The notes: generated by a model from the sequence alone, not told the origin. A stretch of 64,000 nucleotides of DNA from Rhodobacteraceae bacterium Araon29 (GCA_039640505.1 CP046865.1:3153501-3217500), one strand, 5' to 3'. Positions 31,236-41,325 are shown, counted from the stretch's first letter. A program made the numbers and translations.

Positions 31236-32189
31236 ATGAAAAATGAAACCACTTCGATCCCTGTGATTGATGTTAGCACCCTCGGGCAGGAAAACCCTTC
31301 CTCGGCGCTCTTTTCCTCATTCTATGATGCCTATCATCATTTGGGATTTGGCTACATTTTAAACCACGGTATTGATCCTGCTCTGGTAGACAGCGTTTTT
31401 GAGGCATCACGCCGATTTCATGCCATGCCTTTACAAGAAAAGATGAAAATTGCACTGGACCATAAGCATCGAGGCTATATCGCAATCGATACTTCTACCG
31501 ATGTAAATTCTAAACTGGCAGAGGTCAAAAAACCCAATCAATCCGCAAGCTTTATGATGATGCGCGAAGACCAAGAAGAACGGGCTGACGTTTATCTTTC
31601 TGGCCCAAACCTGTGGCCAGCCCTCGAAGGGTTTCGCCCCGTTCTAGAGGCATTCAATACAGAACTTGAGCGTCTTGCCAAAAAACTAATGCGCGTTGCG
31701 CTTTTGTCGGCAGGCGTGAAAGATTTATCAGTGATCGAAAAATTCGATGAGCCAACAACATGGTTGCGCTTGTTGCATTATCCACCTTTGCCTAAGGGCA
31801 GCCCCGCAGACCTATATGGCTCTGCGCCACACACAGATTTCGGATGTCTGACAATTCTGGTTCAAGATGATATAGGTGGACTGCAGGTACAATCACCTGA
31901 CGGGCACTGGTTAGACGTGCCAAAAATGAAAAACAGCTTCGTGGTCAATGTCGGTGACATGCTTCACCGGATGACCAACGGGCTTTTGCGCTCGACGCCT
32001 CATCGGGTCATCAATCGCTCAGGCCGCGAACGGTATTCCTGTCCGTTTTTTTATGACCCACACGTTAGTCTTGATGTGGCGCCGTTAAAAGGAACCGGCG
32101 CGCCAAAGTTTAAAGCTGTGAACTTTGGTGATTTCCTACGCAATGAGCTTGGTGCTTCTTATGAAAAACACAAAGACTCAGAAGGTTAA
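31236..32189 (+). CDS. 2-oxoglutarate/Fe(II)-dependent dioxygenase (isopenicillin N synthase-like)
   Basis: This 317-residue protein has the IPNS-type N-terminal half (PVIDVSTLGQENPSSALFSSFYDAYHHLGFGYILNHGID) and the jelly-roll core with Fe ligands HTDFG (His, Asp; near residue 197) and HRVINRSGRERYS (His plus the Arg-x-Ser 2OG clamp; near 255), plus SCPFFYDPHVS. Family members hydroxylate or desaturate small molecules. The ATG at 36 in the AUGUGAUG leader is used; a GTG three bases earlier is in frame. Its head-to-head neighbour is an MttB-like methyltransferase. Confidence 0.85.
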   Translation: MKNETTSIPVIDVSTLGQENPSSALFSSFYDAYHHLGFGYILNHGIDPALVDSVFEASRRFHAMPLQEKMKIALDHKHRGYIAIDTSTDVNSKLAEVKKPNQSASFMMMREDQEERADVYLSGPNLWPALEGFRPVLEAFNTELERLAKKLMRVALLSAGVKDLSVIEKFDEPTTWLRLLHYPPLPKGSPADLYGSAPHTDFGCLTILVQDDIGGLQVQSPDGHWLDVPKMKNSFVVNVGDMLHRMTNGLLRSTPHRVINRSGRERYSCPFFYDPHVSLDVAPLKGTGAPKFKAVNFGDFLRNELGASYEKHKDSEG

Positions 32190-32508
32190 GCTTTCTTATG
32201 ACGGGAAGTGAACGGCAAATATATTCACCCAACTATTGCACCCTATTCTGGGCTCAAGTGATTTTGGCATTAACTAGGTGCAAAAGCTAAAAGCTAGTCC
32301 CGATAAATTTGCCACTTTCTAGAACATAAAATGACGTAAAAATACATTGGCAGCTAGGATTGGAAATCCGATATCATTGAGATAAAGATCAAAACATATT
32401 AGCTATTGGATTTTAGAGCGTTCAGCATTACCAACTGAAAGGCGGTTTAGTTGCAAAAGAATTTAAACTTCACAAGCAAAGTTCGCTGTAACTGCAAAGG
32501 GCAGAGAT
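32190..32508. other. AT-rich intergenic stretch
   Basis: About 320 bases between the dioxygenase and the hydrolase. No gene-like frame, terminator hairpin or RNA gene was recognised. Confidence 0.4.
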
Positions 32509-33516
32509 GTGCAGTCGAGAGCCTTTGTAAATTTGGGTAAAAGCATGAACGATCCGACCGATTTTTTACCTCCAATTTGGTTGCGCTCTGCCAATATCCA
32601 AACAGCACTCGCCAGCAGTAAGCTTCGTAATTTCGTTAGCCGCGGCTTTGATGCGCAATCTGAAAAGCATATTTTTGATGTTGGTGGTGGGCTAAAAACA
32701 AGCTGTTATGTCAACAAGCACCCTCAGGCAAAAGGTATGATTGTCCTGTTTCATGGGTGGATGGGCCGGCCACAATCGACCTATGTTTTGTCAGCAGCAA
32801 AAAACTTTTTCGACAAAGGGTTCTCTACCGCGCGGGTTACTTTACCTGACCATGGCGATGCCGCGCTTTTAAATAAAGAGATGGTGCCAATCACGCGGAA
32901 CACTTTCCTGTGCGGGTCCGTTGAGCAGATTTGTAATCTCGATCCTTCTCTGCCTGTTGGGCTGATAGGGTTTTCGATGGGCGGCAACTGCGCCCTGAGG
33001 ATTGCGCGAAATCTGCCCACAGCACCCATCCCACAAGTCTGTCATGTGGTCGCGGTGAGCCCGGTTATTGAACCCGAGGAAACATGTACCCTAATCGACA
33101 GATCACCCTTAATCCGCAGATATTTCTTGAGCAAATTCGATAAGCTCTATCGCCAAAAGCAAGCTCAATTTCCAGAATACAGGTCTGCAAACGACCTGCT
33201 GGAACAAAAGACACTTCATGATCTGACAAAACTTTCCGTCCTTCGCTGGAGCGAATTTTCATCAGCTGAAATGTATTTTTCCGCCTATAAAATTCGAAAG
33301 GGCGATTTTGCCGAAGCCAATGTTCCTGTGACACTGCTCACAGCCAAAGACGATCCAATTGTTTCTGTCAATTCAGCGCGCGCGCTTGACGAAGGGCCGC
33401 AATTTGAAAGGGTTTTCACAAGCTATGGCGGGCACAACGGGTTCTTTGAACGCTTTCCTGGTCAGGTGTTCAGCGAGCAAATTGCAGCCAATCGGTTCAC
33501 AACAGCGATGCGATAG
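32509..33516 (+). CDS. Alpha/beta hydrolase, YheT-like
   Basis: This 335-residue hydrolase follows the YheT/AB-hydrolase-4 plan: DFLPPIWLRSANIQTALASSKL, VLFHGWMGRPQSTYVLS, the oxyanion/elbow region RVTLPDHGDA and VGLIGFSMGGNCALRIARN (nucleophile Ser near residue 150), acid in LTAKDDPIV and His in SYGGHNGFFERF. Family members hydrolyse esters of lipids or steroids; the substrate is unknown. The GTG at 32509 has AAAGGGCAGA upstream; an ATG at 32545 would remove 12 residues. Confidence 0.85.
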   Translation: MQSRAFVNLGKSMNDPTDFLPPIWLRSANIQTALASSKLRNFVSRGFDAQSEKHIFDVGGGLKTSCYVNKHPQAKGMIVLFHGWMGRPQSTYVLSAAKNFFDKGFSTARVTLPDHGDAALLNKEMVPITRNTFLCGSVEQICNLDPSLPVGLIGFSMGGNCALRIARNLPTAPIPQVCHVVAVSPVIEPEETCTLIDRSPLIRRYFLSKFDKLYRQKQAQFPEYRSANDLLEQKTLHDLTKLSVLRWSEFSSAEMYFSAYKIRKGDFAEANVPVTLLTAKDDPIVSVNSARALDEGPQFERVFTSYGGHNGFFERFPGQVFSEQIAANRFTTAMR

Positions 33517-33730
33517 ACTCAGCGTAAAAATCCAGCGCAAAGGCAGCTCTTTCCGTCTATAAATTAGAATGAAGTTAGGCTCAGGCAGAACTGTAGACCA
33601 ATCCAAAAAAATTCTAGTTTACTTTGTCCGGGAAAAGACTGTTCCAATTAGGTCTTTCATCGCCTGTAAATCTTAGGCAATATTTGGCAAAGGACGAACA
33701 GCTATTTAGTTCCGTATTAACAAACGATTG

Positions 33731-34564
33731 ATGGATGCTATGATTTCTTTGCCCGATCTACTTGCCCCTTTTGATCTAACCGGGCGTATCGCGCTTGTAA
33801 CGGGCGGCACAAGCGGTATTGGCCGTTCCTGCGTTGAACGGCTAACAGCCTACGGCGCCACAGTCGTTGCAACATGCGTCGAGGGCGTTGATAAACCCGA
33901 GTTAGAACTTGCCACTTTCAACGGGCTGCAGGGGGTAACTGTCCAGCCTTTGGATTTATCCAAATCAGAGTCAATTCACCGATGCATCGATACAGTTGTG
34001 AAGTCACATGGCCGCGTAGATATACTGGTCAATAATGCCGCAGTTGGATCTGCAACGGTCACAAAATGGGCCGACGACGCAGAAACACAAGACAGCCGCA
34101 TGTTGGAAATAAACGCGGATGGCACTTTGAAAATAAGCCAGAAGTTTTTAGCGCTTCCAGATACGCCCAATAAAAAGCTGATCAATATCAGCTCGGTGGG
34201 CGGCGGCATCGCAGCCTTCCCGGGGTTTCGACTATCGGACGGGATGAGCAAATCTGCAGTTGCATTTCTAACCCGTCAGTTAGCAGCTGAAGCAGTGCAT
34301 TTGAATGTCGATATTTTTGCCATTTGCCCGGGGGCTACAAACACGCCAATGTTTCAAGCCAGCACCTTGTCAAAAATGAGCCCGAGTGAACAAGAGCACT
34401 TTTTGCAACGCTTGCCCAAAGGCCGGTTGATCGAGCCGGAAGAGATTGCTGGCATTGTGCATTTTCTGGCAGGCCCAGCGGCAGGTGTGCTTCATGGCGC
34501 GGTGATTGATGCCTCAATGGGGCTTGGCGTGCGGCCGGGGTTGATGTCCGAGTATGGCAGCTAG
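33731..34564 (+). CDS. SDR family protein lacking the catalytic tyrosine
   Basis: This 277-residue short-chain dehydrogenase-fold protein keeps TGGTSGIG (near residue 24), NNAA (near 101), Ser in [10 protein letters not shown] and the post-core [11 protein letters not shown]. At the place of the catalytic YxxxK the sequence is DGMSK (near residue 169), so the tyrosine is Asp. Catalysis by the usual mechanism should be impaired; it may have another reaction, be a binding protein, or be inactive. The ATG at 33731 is preferred over an in-frame TTG at 33728. It converges on ureG and overlaps it by four bases. Confidence 0.82.
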   Translation: MDAMISLPDLLAPFDLTGRIALVTGGTSGIGRSCVERLTAYGATVVATCVEGVDKPELELATFNGLQGVTVQPLDLSKSESIHRCIDTVVKSHGRVDILVNNAAVGSATVTKWADDAETQDSRMLEINADGTLKISQKFLALPDTPNKKLINISSVGGGIAAFPGFRLSDGMSKSAVAFLTRQLAAEAVHLNVDIFAICPGATNTPMFQASTLSKMSPSEQEHFLQRLPKGRLIEPEEIAGIVHFLAGPAAGVLHGAVIDASMGLGVRPGLMSEYGS

Positions 34565-35175
34565 TGCAATCCTGCGATCTCTAATATGCAGGTCTCAATC
34601 TCTGCCGTACCCTTTTCATGTTTTACTTGAGCAAAGAAAAACGGCCTGTGTTGCCTTTGCTGCAAGGCATCGCGCTGCATAACTTTTAAATCGGCGCCCA
34701 CATAGGGCGCAAGATCAGTCTTGTTGATCACCAAAATGTCCGATTTGGTCAACGCAGGCCCACCTTTGCGCGGTATTTCTTCGCCAGCAGCCACATCAAT
34801 CACATAGACGGTTAAATCAGCAAGTTCCGGACTAAAGGTGGCCGACAGGTTATCTCCGCCACTTTCGATTAAGACGATATCTATCCCCGGATGACGGCTT
34901 TCCATTTCCGCCACCGCAGCAAGATTGATTGAGGCATCCTCACGAATGGCCGTATGCGGACAGCCGCCGGTTTCCACCCCGATCACACGGTCTTGCGGCA
35001 AAATTTGCATCCGCATCAGCGCCTCTGCATCCTCTTGGGTGTAAATGTCATTGGTGATGACACCGATCGAGAACCGCTTTGACAAACTGCGTGCTAGGGC
35101 TGCTGTCAACGACGTTTTTCCGGCGCCAACAGGACCGCCAATTCCAATGCGCAAAGGTCCGTTCATTTGGGTCAT
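34561..35175 (-). CDS. ureG: Urease accessory GTPase UreG
   Basis: This 204-residue GTPase delivers nickel to apo-urease with UreE, UreF and UreD/H. P-loop [10 protein letters not shown] is near residue 11, [12 protein letters not shown] near 48, [16 protein letters not shown] (the nickel-binding CPH) near 65, [18 protein letters not shown] near 100 and the guanine motif NKTDLAP near 145. It overlaps ureF by four bases (ATGA) and ends the urease operon, where it meets the SDR gene convergently. Confidence 0.97.
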   Translation of the reverse strand: MTQMNGPLRIGIGGPVGAGKTSLTAALARSLSKRFSIGVITNDIYTQEDAEALMRMQILPQDRVIGVETGGCPHTAIREDASINLAAVAEMESRHPGIDIVLIESGGDNLSATFSPELADLTVYVIDVAAGEEIPRKGGPALTKSDILVINKTDLAPYVGADLKVMQRDALQQRQHRPFFFAQVKHEKGTAEIETCILEIAGLH

Positions 35176-35834
35176 GTTTTAAATATCCGTGTTTTCAGTG
35201 TTTCGTGGCGCATGGAGGCAACGTCTGATAAAAAACAGGCGCTGGTCAGGTCCTCTTCGCTGGCGGATAGCGCGGCTGTGCCAACCTCTAAAATATCCGG
35301 CATCAGGCCAAGCAGTATACGCTGCCCTTGGGTTTGACCAAGCGGGACCAAGCGAACAGCTGCCGAAATTAAATTAGCGACATAAGCATGCAAGTAGGCG
35401 GCCGTAATATCCGCCCGATCAAGCCCTGCGCAAAAGGCTCCGTATCCCACCGCAACCGGATAGCATAGGCCCGATATGTCATAGTCCCAAACATCCCTAA
35501 GGGTTTGGCAAAAGGCTTGGCCTTGCAGAACTGTCTCGGTGCGGCGCTCAGATGAGGGCGCAAGGGCAAGCGCCAAATCGTTCAAGCTCTTCAATGCGGC
35601 GCGATCTTCGGCGCAGTGGGCCAAAGACACTAAAATTGCATCGCTGCGCCCTGATCCCAAAGCGATTAAATCCTGAAGCCAGTTATGCAAAGTCGGCTCG
35701 TCTTTAACGTGGCCGGCCTCAATTGCCCATTCCAACCCATGCGAATAGGCAAAACTACCAATGGGAAAGGCCGGTGACAGCCATTGAAGCGCAGTCAGAA
35801 GAGGTTGTTTTGTGCTCATAATGCCGTCAGTCAT
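35172..35834 (-). CDS. ureF: Urease accessory protein UreF
   Basis: This ~220-residue all-helical protein has the UreF signature [32 protein letters not shown], followed by [15 protein letters not shown] and [10 protein letters not shown]. UreF works with UreD and UreG in nickel insertion. The start is uncertain: ATG at 35834 overlaps the ureE stop, and ATG at 35819 (MSTKQPLL) is an alternative. The longer frame from 35897 lies inside the ureE tail and is unlikely. Confidence 0.93.
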   Translation of the reverse strand: MTDGIMSTKQPLLTALQWLSPAFPIGSFAYSHGLEWAIEAGHVKDEPTLHNWLQDLIALGSGRSDAILVSLAHCAEDRAALKSLNDLALALAPSSERRTETVLQGQAFCQTLRDVWDYDISGLCYPVAVGYGAFCAGLDRADITAAYLHAYVANLISAAVRLVPLGQTQGQRILLGLMPDILEVGTAALSASEEDLTSACFLSDVASMRHETLKTRIFKT

Positions 35835-36303
35835 GGCTGTGGTGGTGATGGGAGTGACCGTGATCATGGCTGTGGGTTCGCCCCATGCCATAGGCACCGC
35901 CCTCTGGGGTAAACGGCTCGCTTACATGCTCGATCTGCCCACCAAGGCGGCGGATCATATCCTCTATCACATGGTCGTGACAAATCAGCAGACGGTCTTT
36001 TTCGATCTGGCAGGGGGTATGCCGGTTTCCAATATGCCAGGCCAGTGACACAAGGCTGTCCCCCCTAATCGCTGTTAGTTGCTCTTCGCGTGCGCGAATT
36101 TCAACAACACGGCCATCCGAAAGCATGAGTTGATCGCCCTGCTTCAGATCGGTGGTTTTTGGCAGATCAACAACGAACTCCGTGCCGCAGTCCGTGACCA
36201 GCTTGCGGCGGCGCAAAAACCGTTCTTCATAGCTGAGCGCGCAGATGAAATCAGGCGGCTCAGATGTGGGCACATCGCGGAGTGTTTGTGCTGTCGGGTG
36301 CAT
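35827..36303 (-). CDS. ureE: Urease accessory nickel metallochaperone UreE
   Basis: This 158-residue protein shows the UreE peptide-binding domain (LTYEERFLRRRKL-like: LSYEERFLRRRKLVTDCGTEFVVDLPKT), LAWHIGNRHTPCQIEKDRLLICHDHVIEDM (with the conserved metal-site His) and a C-terminal His-rich tail, [15 protein letters not shown], typical of nickel storage. It lies 8 nt after ureC and overlaps ureF. Confidence 0.95.
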   Translation of the reverse strand: MHPTAQTLRDVPTSEPPDFICALSYEERFLRRRKLVTDCGTEFVVDLPKTTDLKQGDQLMLSDGRVVEIRAREEQLTAIRGDSLVSLAWHIGNRHTPCQIEKDRLLICHDHVIEDMIRRLGGQIEHVSEPFTPEGGAYGMGRTHSHDHGHSHHHHSHD

Positions 36304-36311
36304 GAAAGCTC

Positions 36312-38021
36312 CTAATATAGAAAATAGCGCTGCGCCATTGGCACAGTTTCAGCCGGCTCGCAGGTGAGCAATTCGCCATCGGCGCGCACTTCATAGGTTT
36401 CTGGGTGTACCTCGATTTGCGGTGTGGCAGTGTTCAGCTTTAGGTCTGACTTGCCGATACCTCGGGTATTTTGAACCGCAACAGTTTGCTTGGCCAGACC
36501 ATAGGTTTGCCGCACATTAGCACTTTGGGCTGCATCCGAGACAAACGAAACTGAACTGTTTTCCAATGCGCGCCCAAATGCGCCGAACATCGGGCGGGTA
36601 TAAACGGGCTGCGGGGTTGGAATGGACGCATTTGGATCGCCCATCTGGGCACAGACAATGCTGCCACCCATCACAACCATCTCGGGTTTGACGCCGAAAA
36701 ATGCCGGGGCCCAAAGCACAAGATCGGCCCGCTTGCCCACCTCGATAGACCCGATTTCATGGGAAATGCCATGCGCGATGGCCGGATTAATGGTGTATTT
36801 AGCCACATAACGCCGCGCGCGCATATTATCGTTGTCGCCGCTTTCTTCGGCCAACGCACCGCGTTGGCGCTTCATTTTATCAGCCGTCTGCCATGTGCGG
36901 GTGATCACTTCACCCACCCGTCCCATGGCCTGACTGTCTGATGCGATAATGCTAAAGGCACCCATATCATGCAGGATGTCTTCGGCTGCAATTGTTTCAC
37001 GTCGAATGCGGCTTTCGGCAAAGGCAATATCCTCAGGAATGGATTTGTCCAAATGATGGCACACCATCAACATATCAAGATGTTCTTCAATGGTATTAAC
37101 TGTAAATGGACGTGTAGGGTTGGTCGAGGACGGCAATACATGGTCTTCACCGCAAATCCGGATAATATCCGGCGCGTGCCCGCCTCCTGCCCCTTCGGTA
37201 TGAAAGGCGTGGATTGTCCGGCCTTTCATCGCCGCCAGTGTATGTTCAACAAACCCGGACTCGTTCAGCGTGTCGGTATGGATCATCACTTGAACATCCA
37301 TTGCGTCAGCAACGCCAAGGCAGGTGTCAATCGCAGCAGGGGTTGTCCCCCAATCCTCATGCAGCTTGAGCGCACAGGCGCCCGCGATAACCTGCTCTTC
37401 AAGCGCCGCCGGCAAAGAGGCGTTGCCTTTGCCAGCGAATGCCAAGTTCATTGGCAAGCTATCGGCCGCTTGCAGCATGCGAGCGATATGCCAAGGCCCC
37501 GGCGTGCAGGTGGTTGCCAAAGTCCCATGCGCCGGCCCGGTGCCGCCGCCCAGCATCGTGGTGACACCAGAATGCAGAGCATCGTCTATTTGCTGTGGGC
37601 AAATGAAATGGATATGGCTGTCAAATCCGCCTGCAGTTAGGATTTTTCCCTCACCTGCGATAATTTCAGTACCCGGCCCAATGATAATATCGACCCCCGG
37701 CTGGGTATCTGGATTGCCGGCCTTACCGATCGCTGCAATGCGACCATCACGCAGGGCCACATCGGCCTTGTAGATGCCCGTGTAATCCAAGATCAGCGCA
37801 TTGGTAATGACGGTATCGGCCGCCCCCTCTGCGCGGGTCACTTGGGATTGACCCATCCCATCGCGAATAACTTTACCGCCGCCGAATTTGACCTCTTCGC
37901 CATATGTCGTCAGGTCTTTTTCAACTTCGATATATATCTCGGTATCTGCCAACCGCAGTTTATCACCGGTGGTGGGGCCGAACATGCTGGCATAATCAGA
38001 GCGGCTTATTTTGATAGCCAT
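36312..38021 (-). CDS. ureC: Urease alpha subunit
   Basis: This 569-residue catalytic subunit hydrolyses urea to ammonia and carbamate. It holds all active-site landmarks: GFDSHIHFI (nickel His pair, near residue 134), the carbamylated Lys in [14 protein letters not shown] (near 217), MIHTDTLNE and [18 protein letters not shown] (His ligands), the flap [22 protein letters not shown] and [11 protein letters not shown] (Asp ligand). Full length matches bacterial UreC. It is 3 nt after ureB. No change at a key residue was seen. Confidence 0.98.
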   Translation of the reverse strand: MAIKISRSDYASMFGPTTGDKLRLADTEIYIEVEKDLTTYGEEVKFGGGKVIRDGMGQSQVTRAEGAADTVITNALILDYTGIYKADVALRDGRIAAIGKAGNPDTQPGVDIIIGPGTEIIAGEGKILTAGGFDSHIHFICPQQIDDALHSGVTTMLGGGTGPAHGTLATTCTPGPWHIARMLQAADSLPMNLAFAGKGNASLPAALEEQVIAGACALKLHEDWGTTPAAIDTCLGVADAMDVQVMIHTDTLNESGFVEHTLAAMKGRTIHAFHTEGAGGGHAPDIIRICGEDHVLPSSTNPTRPFTVNTIEEHLDMLMVCHHLDKSIPEDIAFAESRIRRETIAAEDILHDMGAFSIIASDSQAMGRVGEVITRTWQTADKMKRQRGALAEESGDNDNMRARRYVAKYTINPAIAHGISHEIGSIEVGKRADLVLWAPAFFGVKPEMVVMGGSIVCAQMGDPNASIPTPQPVYTRPMFGAFGRALENSSVSFVSDAAQSANVRQTYGLAKQTVAVQNTRGIGKSDLKLNTATPQIEVHPETYEVRADGELLTCEPAETVPMAQRYFLY

Positions 38022-38024
38022 TTT

Positions 38025-38330
38025 CTAAAGCCCTCCCATAACCTGTGCGTTGAAACCGTATATGCGCCGCTCTCCAGCGATTTCGATCAATGTCACACTG
38101 CGCGTTTGACCCGGCTCAAAGCGCACTGCCGTGCCTGCTGCAATATTGAGGCGACGCCCATAAGCGGCCTGGCGATCAAAATCGAGTGCCGGATTGGTTT
38201 CGAAAAAATGATAGTGGCTGCCCACTTGCACCGGACGGTCGCCGGTGTTGGAAACGCTTAATTCGATCTCGGGCCGTCCATCGTTCATAACGATATCGCC
38301 CGGTGCACAAATAACCTCGCCGGGCTTCAT
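38025..38330 (-). CDS. ureB: Urease beta subunit
   Basis: This 101-residue subunit begins [21 protein letters not shown] and contains [60 protein letters not shown], the UreB core. The start at 38330 has AAAGGGG upstream and overlaps the stop of the small upstream ORF (ATGA). A longer frame from 38399 overlaps that ORF and lacks a family-like N-terminus. Confidence 0.97.
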   Translation of the reverse strand: MKPGEVICAPGDIVMNDGRPEIELSVSNTGDRPVQVGSHYHFFETNPALDFDRQAAYGRRLNIAAGTAVRFEPGQTRSVTLIEIAGERRIYGFNAQVMGGL

Positions 38331-38497
38331 AGCGACCCCTTTCGACGCCATATAAAAAGACCAGCAGCGATCACCGCTGCTGCAAAAAAGATCATCCAAG
38401 AGCTATCTGATCCACTATGGGCATGGTCTGTGAATTGCGGATGCGCAAAGCTGGGGGAAGCGGCGGCAAGAACAACGCCTAAAAGGGCTTTTTTCAT
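38327..38497 (-). CDS. Small membrane-anchored protein in the urease operon
   Basis: A 56-codon gene lies between ureA and ureB. The product starts [20 protein letters not shown], a signal peptide, followed by a His-containing linker ([15 protein letters not shown]), then one hydrophobic segment ([21 protein letters not shown]) that ends with a basic stop-transfer. It probably sits in the inner membrane with a short periplasmic His-rich loop. The AGGAG just upstream of the ATG and the ATGA overlap with ureB support translation. A role in nickel handling or in urease/urea-channel coupling is a guess. The length is too short for default gene calling. Confidence 0.75.
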   Translation of the reverse strand: MKKALLGVVLAAASPSFAHPQFTDHAHSGSDSSWMIFFAAAVIAAGLFIWRRKGSL

Positions 38498-38506
38498 TTT
38501 AAACTC

Positions 38507-38809
38507 CTAGCGAATTGGATTGTGAACGGTCACCAGTTTGGTGCCATCGGGAAAGGTTGCTTCGACCTGGACCTCGGGGATCATTTCAGGCACCCCTTCC
38601 ATACAGTCTTCATAGCTGACCACTGTTGCGCCATATTGCATCATATCTGCAACGCTGCGCCCATCGCGCGCGCCCTCAACGACCGCATCGCAAATGAGTG
38701 CGATGGCTTCGGGATGGTTCAATTTCACGCCGCGTTCGCGCCGTTTGCGGGCCACTTCGGCCGCCATTGCAATCAGCAATTTGTCTTTTTCTCGTGGGGT
38801 TAATTGCAT
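38507..38809 (-). CDS. ureA: Urease gamma subunit
   Basis: This 100-residue subunit has the UreA pattern [57 protein letters not shown] and ends with [20 protein letters not shown]. It follows ureD with no gap and is followed by the small ORF after nine bases. Confidence 0.97.
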   Translation of the reverse strand: MQLTPREKDKLLIAMAAEVARKRRERGVKLNHPEAIALICDAVVEGARDGRSVADMMQYGATVVSYEDCMEGVPEMIPEVQVEATFPDGTKLVTVHNPIR

Positions 38810-39634
38810 CTATAGTCTCCAACACTTTGGAAGCGTGTTTCGGGTGAAAAGGTCTAGGATTGGAAGCATCATCTTGCGCAATTCCTGACCATCTAAGGCC
38901 AAGAAGCGAAGCGCCAGAAAATCTTTTGAAAGCAGGCTAGAGCCGGATGTTGGGTTTAAATAGGCCGCGAGCTGCGCCTGATATCCAGCGGCGTCTGGCG
39001 CCCGGTAGAGCAAAGTGGCCATAGCCTGCATTCCACTTGCAACTGCCGGACGGGCCAGTTTGGCGGTAATATCACCCGCAAGAAGCGTTGTGTCGCGGTA
39101 GACCAAATCCCCATCAATGCTGACATCAATCCGGTCACGAAAATGCCCATTTAACTGGGTTTCCCCCATGGCAAGACGGCCGAACAAGACAGGCTCAATC
39201 ACCAATGCCCGTGCAGATTTTTCCAAGTTCACGGTGAGGGTGCGCTCGAGTTGGCCGCCATCAAAAAATATTGTCTCTTGCGGTAACCAAGCCAGCATCG
39301 CCCCGTCCGAAACAGTCAGCGCTGTGTTCACCTTTCCGATGCTATCAGCCTGGGCGCGATAAACCCTTTCGCAGGCCTGAGTGCTTATAACCATATGCGC
39401 GTTGCTTTTCGCACGCGCTTTTACTTCTAAACGGTCCCCCCCTGTGATCCCGCCCGAAGTATTGATCAAAACCGCTTCAACATGGTCATCTCGGTCTGGA
39501 AATAGTGCTTTTAGACAGCCTTTTTGGTAAAGATCGTCAAGTCGATTGGATTTTCGCTTCACCGAGGTGGTGATGCTAATTTGGCCCAGCGCTCTTGGTT
39601 GGTGCTCCAAAGCCATGTCTGCCAAATCTCGCAT
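38810..39634 (-). CDS. ureD: Urease accessory protein UreD (UreH)
   Basis: This 274-residue scaffold protein for nickel insertion shows VLINTSGGITGGDRLEV near residue 75, MVISTQACERVYRAQ near 100, LAWLPQETIFFDGGQLERTLTV near 130 and the C-terminal LRFLALDGQELRKMMLPI. It is the first gene of the urease operon, divergent from urtA. ATG at 39634 is used; a second ATG at 39616 would shorten it by six residues. Confidence 0.95.
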   Translation of the reverse strand: MRDLADMALEHQPRALGQISITTSVKRKSNRLDDLYQKGCLKALFPDRDDHVEAVLINTSGGITGGDRLEVKARAKSNAHMVISTQACERVYRAQADSIGKVNTALTVSDGAMLAWLPQETIFFDGGQLERTLTVNLEKSARALVIEPVLFGRLAMGETQLNGHFRDRIDVSIDGDLVYRDTTLLAGDITAKLARPAVASGMQAMATLLYRAPDAAGYQAQLAAYLNPTSGSSLLSKDFLALRFLALDGQELRKMMLPILDLFTRNTLPKCWRL

Positions 39635-40032
39635 TCAATTAGTACTTTCCAGTTTAGATATATTGCCTCATTTTGGTTCACGTTAAGAAGCAAACGCACA
39701 AAACAAAATAGGTTTTTGCATCTATTGTGCGCAAAACACCACAAAGTAGCCTATTTGTTCATCGCGCGACCTAGAAGCGTCTATTTTTTAATCAATAAAC
39801 ACTCAGGCTCCACTTTTATGATGCCTAAACCTTGAGCTTTGTGCAGCGCTCATCCCCTCTCCACTTGTCAGCTGATGACGCAATTGAAGCTGGCAGGAGT
39901 GTGTGACGACCGACCGAATTGCAGCTCGCGCCGATCGCCACACGAAATGCAACATGTGTTGCAGGTGTGATGTTACTTGGCGGCCTTTGAAATCTCAAGC
40001 CGCAATAGACAACCGCCTGCGAGGAGATCTAA
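39635..40032. promoter_or_regulatory. Divergent promoter region, ureD / urtA
   Basis: About 400 bases between the urease and urea-transporter operons. An imperfect inverted repeat GGTTTTTGC (39711-39719) / GCAAAACACC (39731-39740) is visible. No clear sigma-54 (GG-N10-GC) or NtrC palindrome was found, though nitrogen control is expected from gene content. The urtA ribosome site GAGGAGATCT ends just before its ATG. Confidence 0.45.
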
Positions 40033-41310
40033 ATGAAACTATTAAACACAACCCTTGCCGGGGTTATCGCACTCGGCGCATCTGTGCCGTCAGCCTTTGC
40101 CGCTGATACTATTAAAGTCGGGGTACTTCACTCGCTTTCAGGAACAATGGCAATCTCAGAGACAACTTTGAAAGACACGATGCTCATGCTGATTGATGCA
40201 CAAAACGCCAAAGGTGGTGTTCTGGGCAAACAGCTTGAAGCTGTTGTTGTTGACCCCGCATCAAACTGGCCGCTGTTTGCGGAAAAAGCGCGTGAATTGC
40301 TCACCGTGCATGATGTCGATGTCATGTTTGGAAACTGGACCAGCGTATCAAGAAAGTCAGTGCTTCCCGTGATCGAAGAGCTTAATGGTCTTCTTTTCTA
40401 TCCGGTGCAATATGAGGGCGAAGAAAGTTCGAAAAATGTGTTCTACACTGGTGCGGCGCCAAATCAGCAAGCGATCCCTGCCACCGATTACTTCCTAGAC
40501 GAGCTGGGCGTCGAAAAGTTTGCACTTTTGGGCACCGACTATGTGTATCCACGCACCACAAATAACATCCTCGAGAGTTACCTTATTTCAAAAGATATCC
40601 CAGCATCGGATATCTTTGTGAATTATACGCCGTTTGGACATTCAGATTGGTCAAAGATTGTGGCGGATGTTGTCGCGCTTGGCGCAGACGGTAAAAAAGT
40701 CGGTGTTATTTCCACCATCAACGGGGATGCCAACATAGGGTTCTACAAGGAACTCGCCGCAGCAGGCATTTCGGCAGATGACATCCCAGTGGTTGCCTTT
40801 TCCGTCGGAGAAGAAGAGTTGTCCGGTTTGGATACAAGCAACCTTGTTGGTCACCTCGCAGCTTGGAACTATTTCCAATCCGCCGATGTTCCGGCCAACG
40901 AAGAGTGGGTTGCCTCATGGAAAGAGCTGATGGGCGCCGAACGCGTCACCAACGATCCAATGGAAGCCCACTATATCGGCTTTAACATGTGGGTAAGTGC
41001 CGTCGAAGAAGCCGGCAGCGCTGATGTGGATGCAGTGCGGGCCAAAATGTACGGTCAAACCTTTCCGAACCTAACAGGCGGCACAGCGGTAATGTTGCCA
41101 AACCACCACTTATCAAAGCCAGTTTTAATCGGCGAAATTCAGGCCGATGGTCAATTTGACATCATCAGCCAAACAGAAGAAGTGCCAGGCGATGCATGGA
41201 CAGATTTCCTGCCTGAATCCACTGTTCTGATCTCTGATTGGCAAGAGTTAGGGTGCGGGATGTACAACACGCAAACCGAAACCTGCGTACAGATCGAGTC
41301 AAACTACTAA
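40033..41310 (+). CDS. urtA: Urea ABC transporter substrate-binding protein UrtA
   Basis: This 425-residue periplasmic protein has a signal peptide (cleavage near ...PSAFA/ADT, residue 24) and the UrtA core: IKVGVLHSLSGTMAISETTLKD, MLIDAQNAKGGVLGKQLE, FYPVQYEGEESSKNVFYTGAAPNQQAIPA, YVYPRTTNNILESYL and DPMEAHYIGFNMWVSAVEEAG. The QYEGEE stretch is typical for urea binding. It is the first gene of urtABCDE. A stem-loop follows its stop. Confidence 0.97.
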   Translation: MKLLNTTLAGVIALGASVPSAFAADTIKVGVLHSLSGTMAISETTLKDTMLMLIDAQNAKGGVLGKQLEAVVVDPASNWPLFAEKARELLTVHDVDVMFGNWTSVSRKSVLPVIEELNGLLFYPVQYEGEESSKNVFYTGAAPNQQAIPATDYFLDELGVEKFALLGTDYVYPRTTNNILESYLISKDIPASDIFVNYTPFGHSDWSKIVADVVALGADGKKVGVISTINGDANIGFYKELAAAGISADDIPVVAFSVGEEELSGLDTSNLVGHLAAWNYFQSADVPANEEWVASWKELMGAERVTNDPMEAHYIGFNMWVSAVEEAGSADVDAVRAKMYGQTFPNLTGGTAVMLPNHHLSKPVLIGEIQADGQFDIISQTEEVPGDAWTDFLPESTVLISDWQELGCGMYNTQTETCVQIESNY

Positions 41311-41325
41311 GATCTAAATAAAAAA

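Noticed and set aside
36969-37640. 223-codon plus-strand frame antisense to ureC
   Set aside because: GC-rich codon shadow of ureC, which is certain.
39635-40032. NtrC/sigma-54 control site between ureD and urtA
   Set aside because: Expected from biology, but no convincing GG-N10-GC or GCAC-N5-GTGC pattern could be read.
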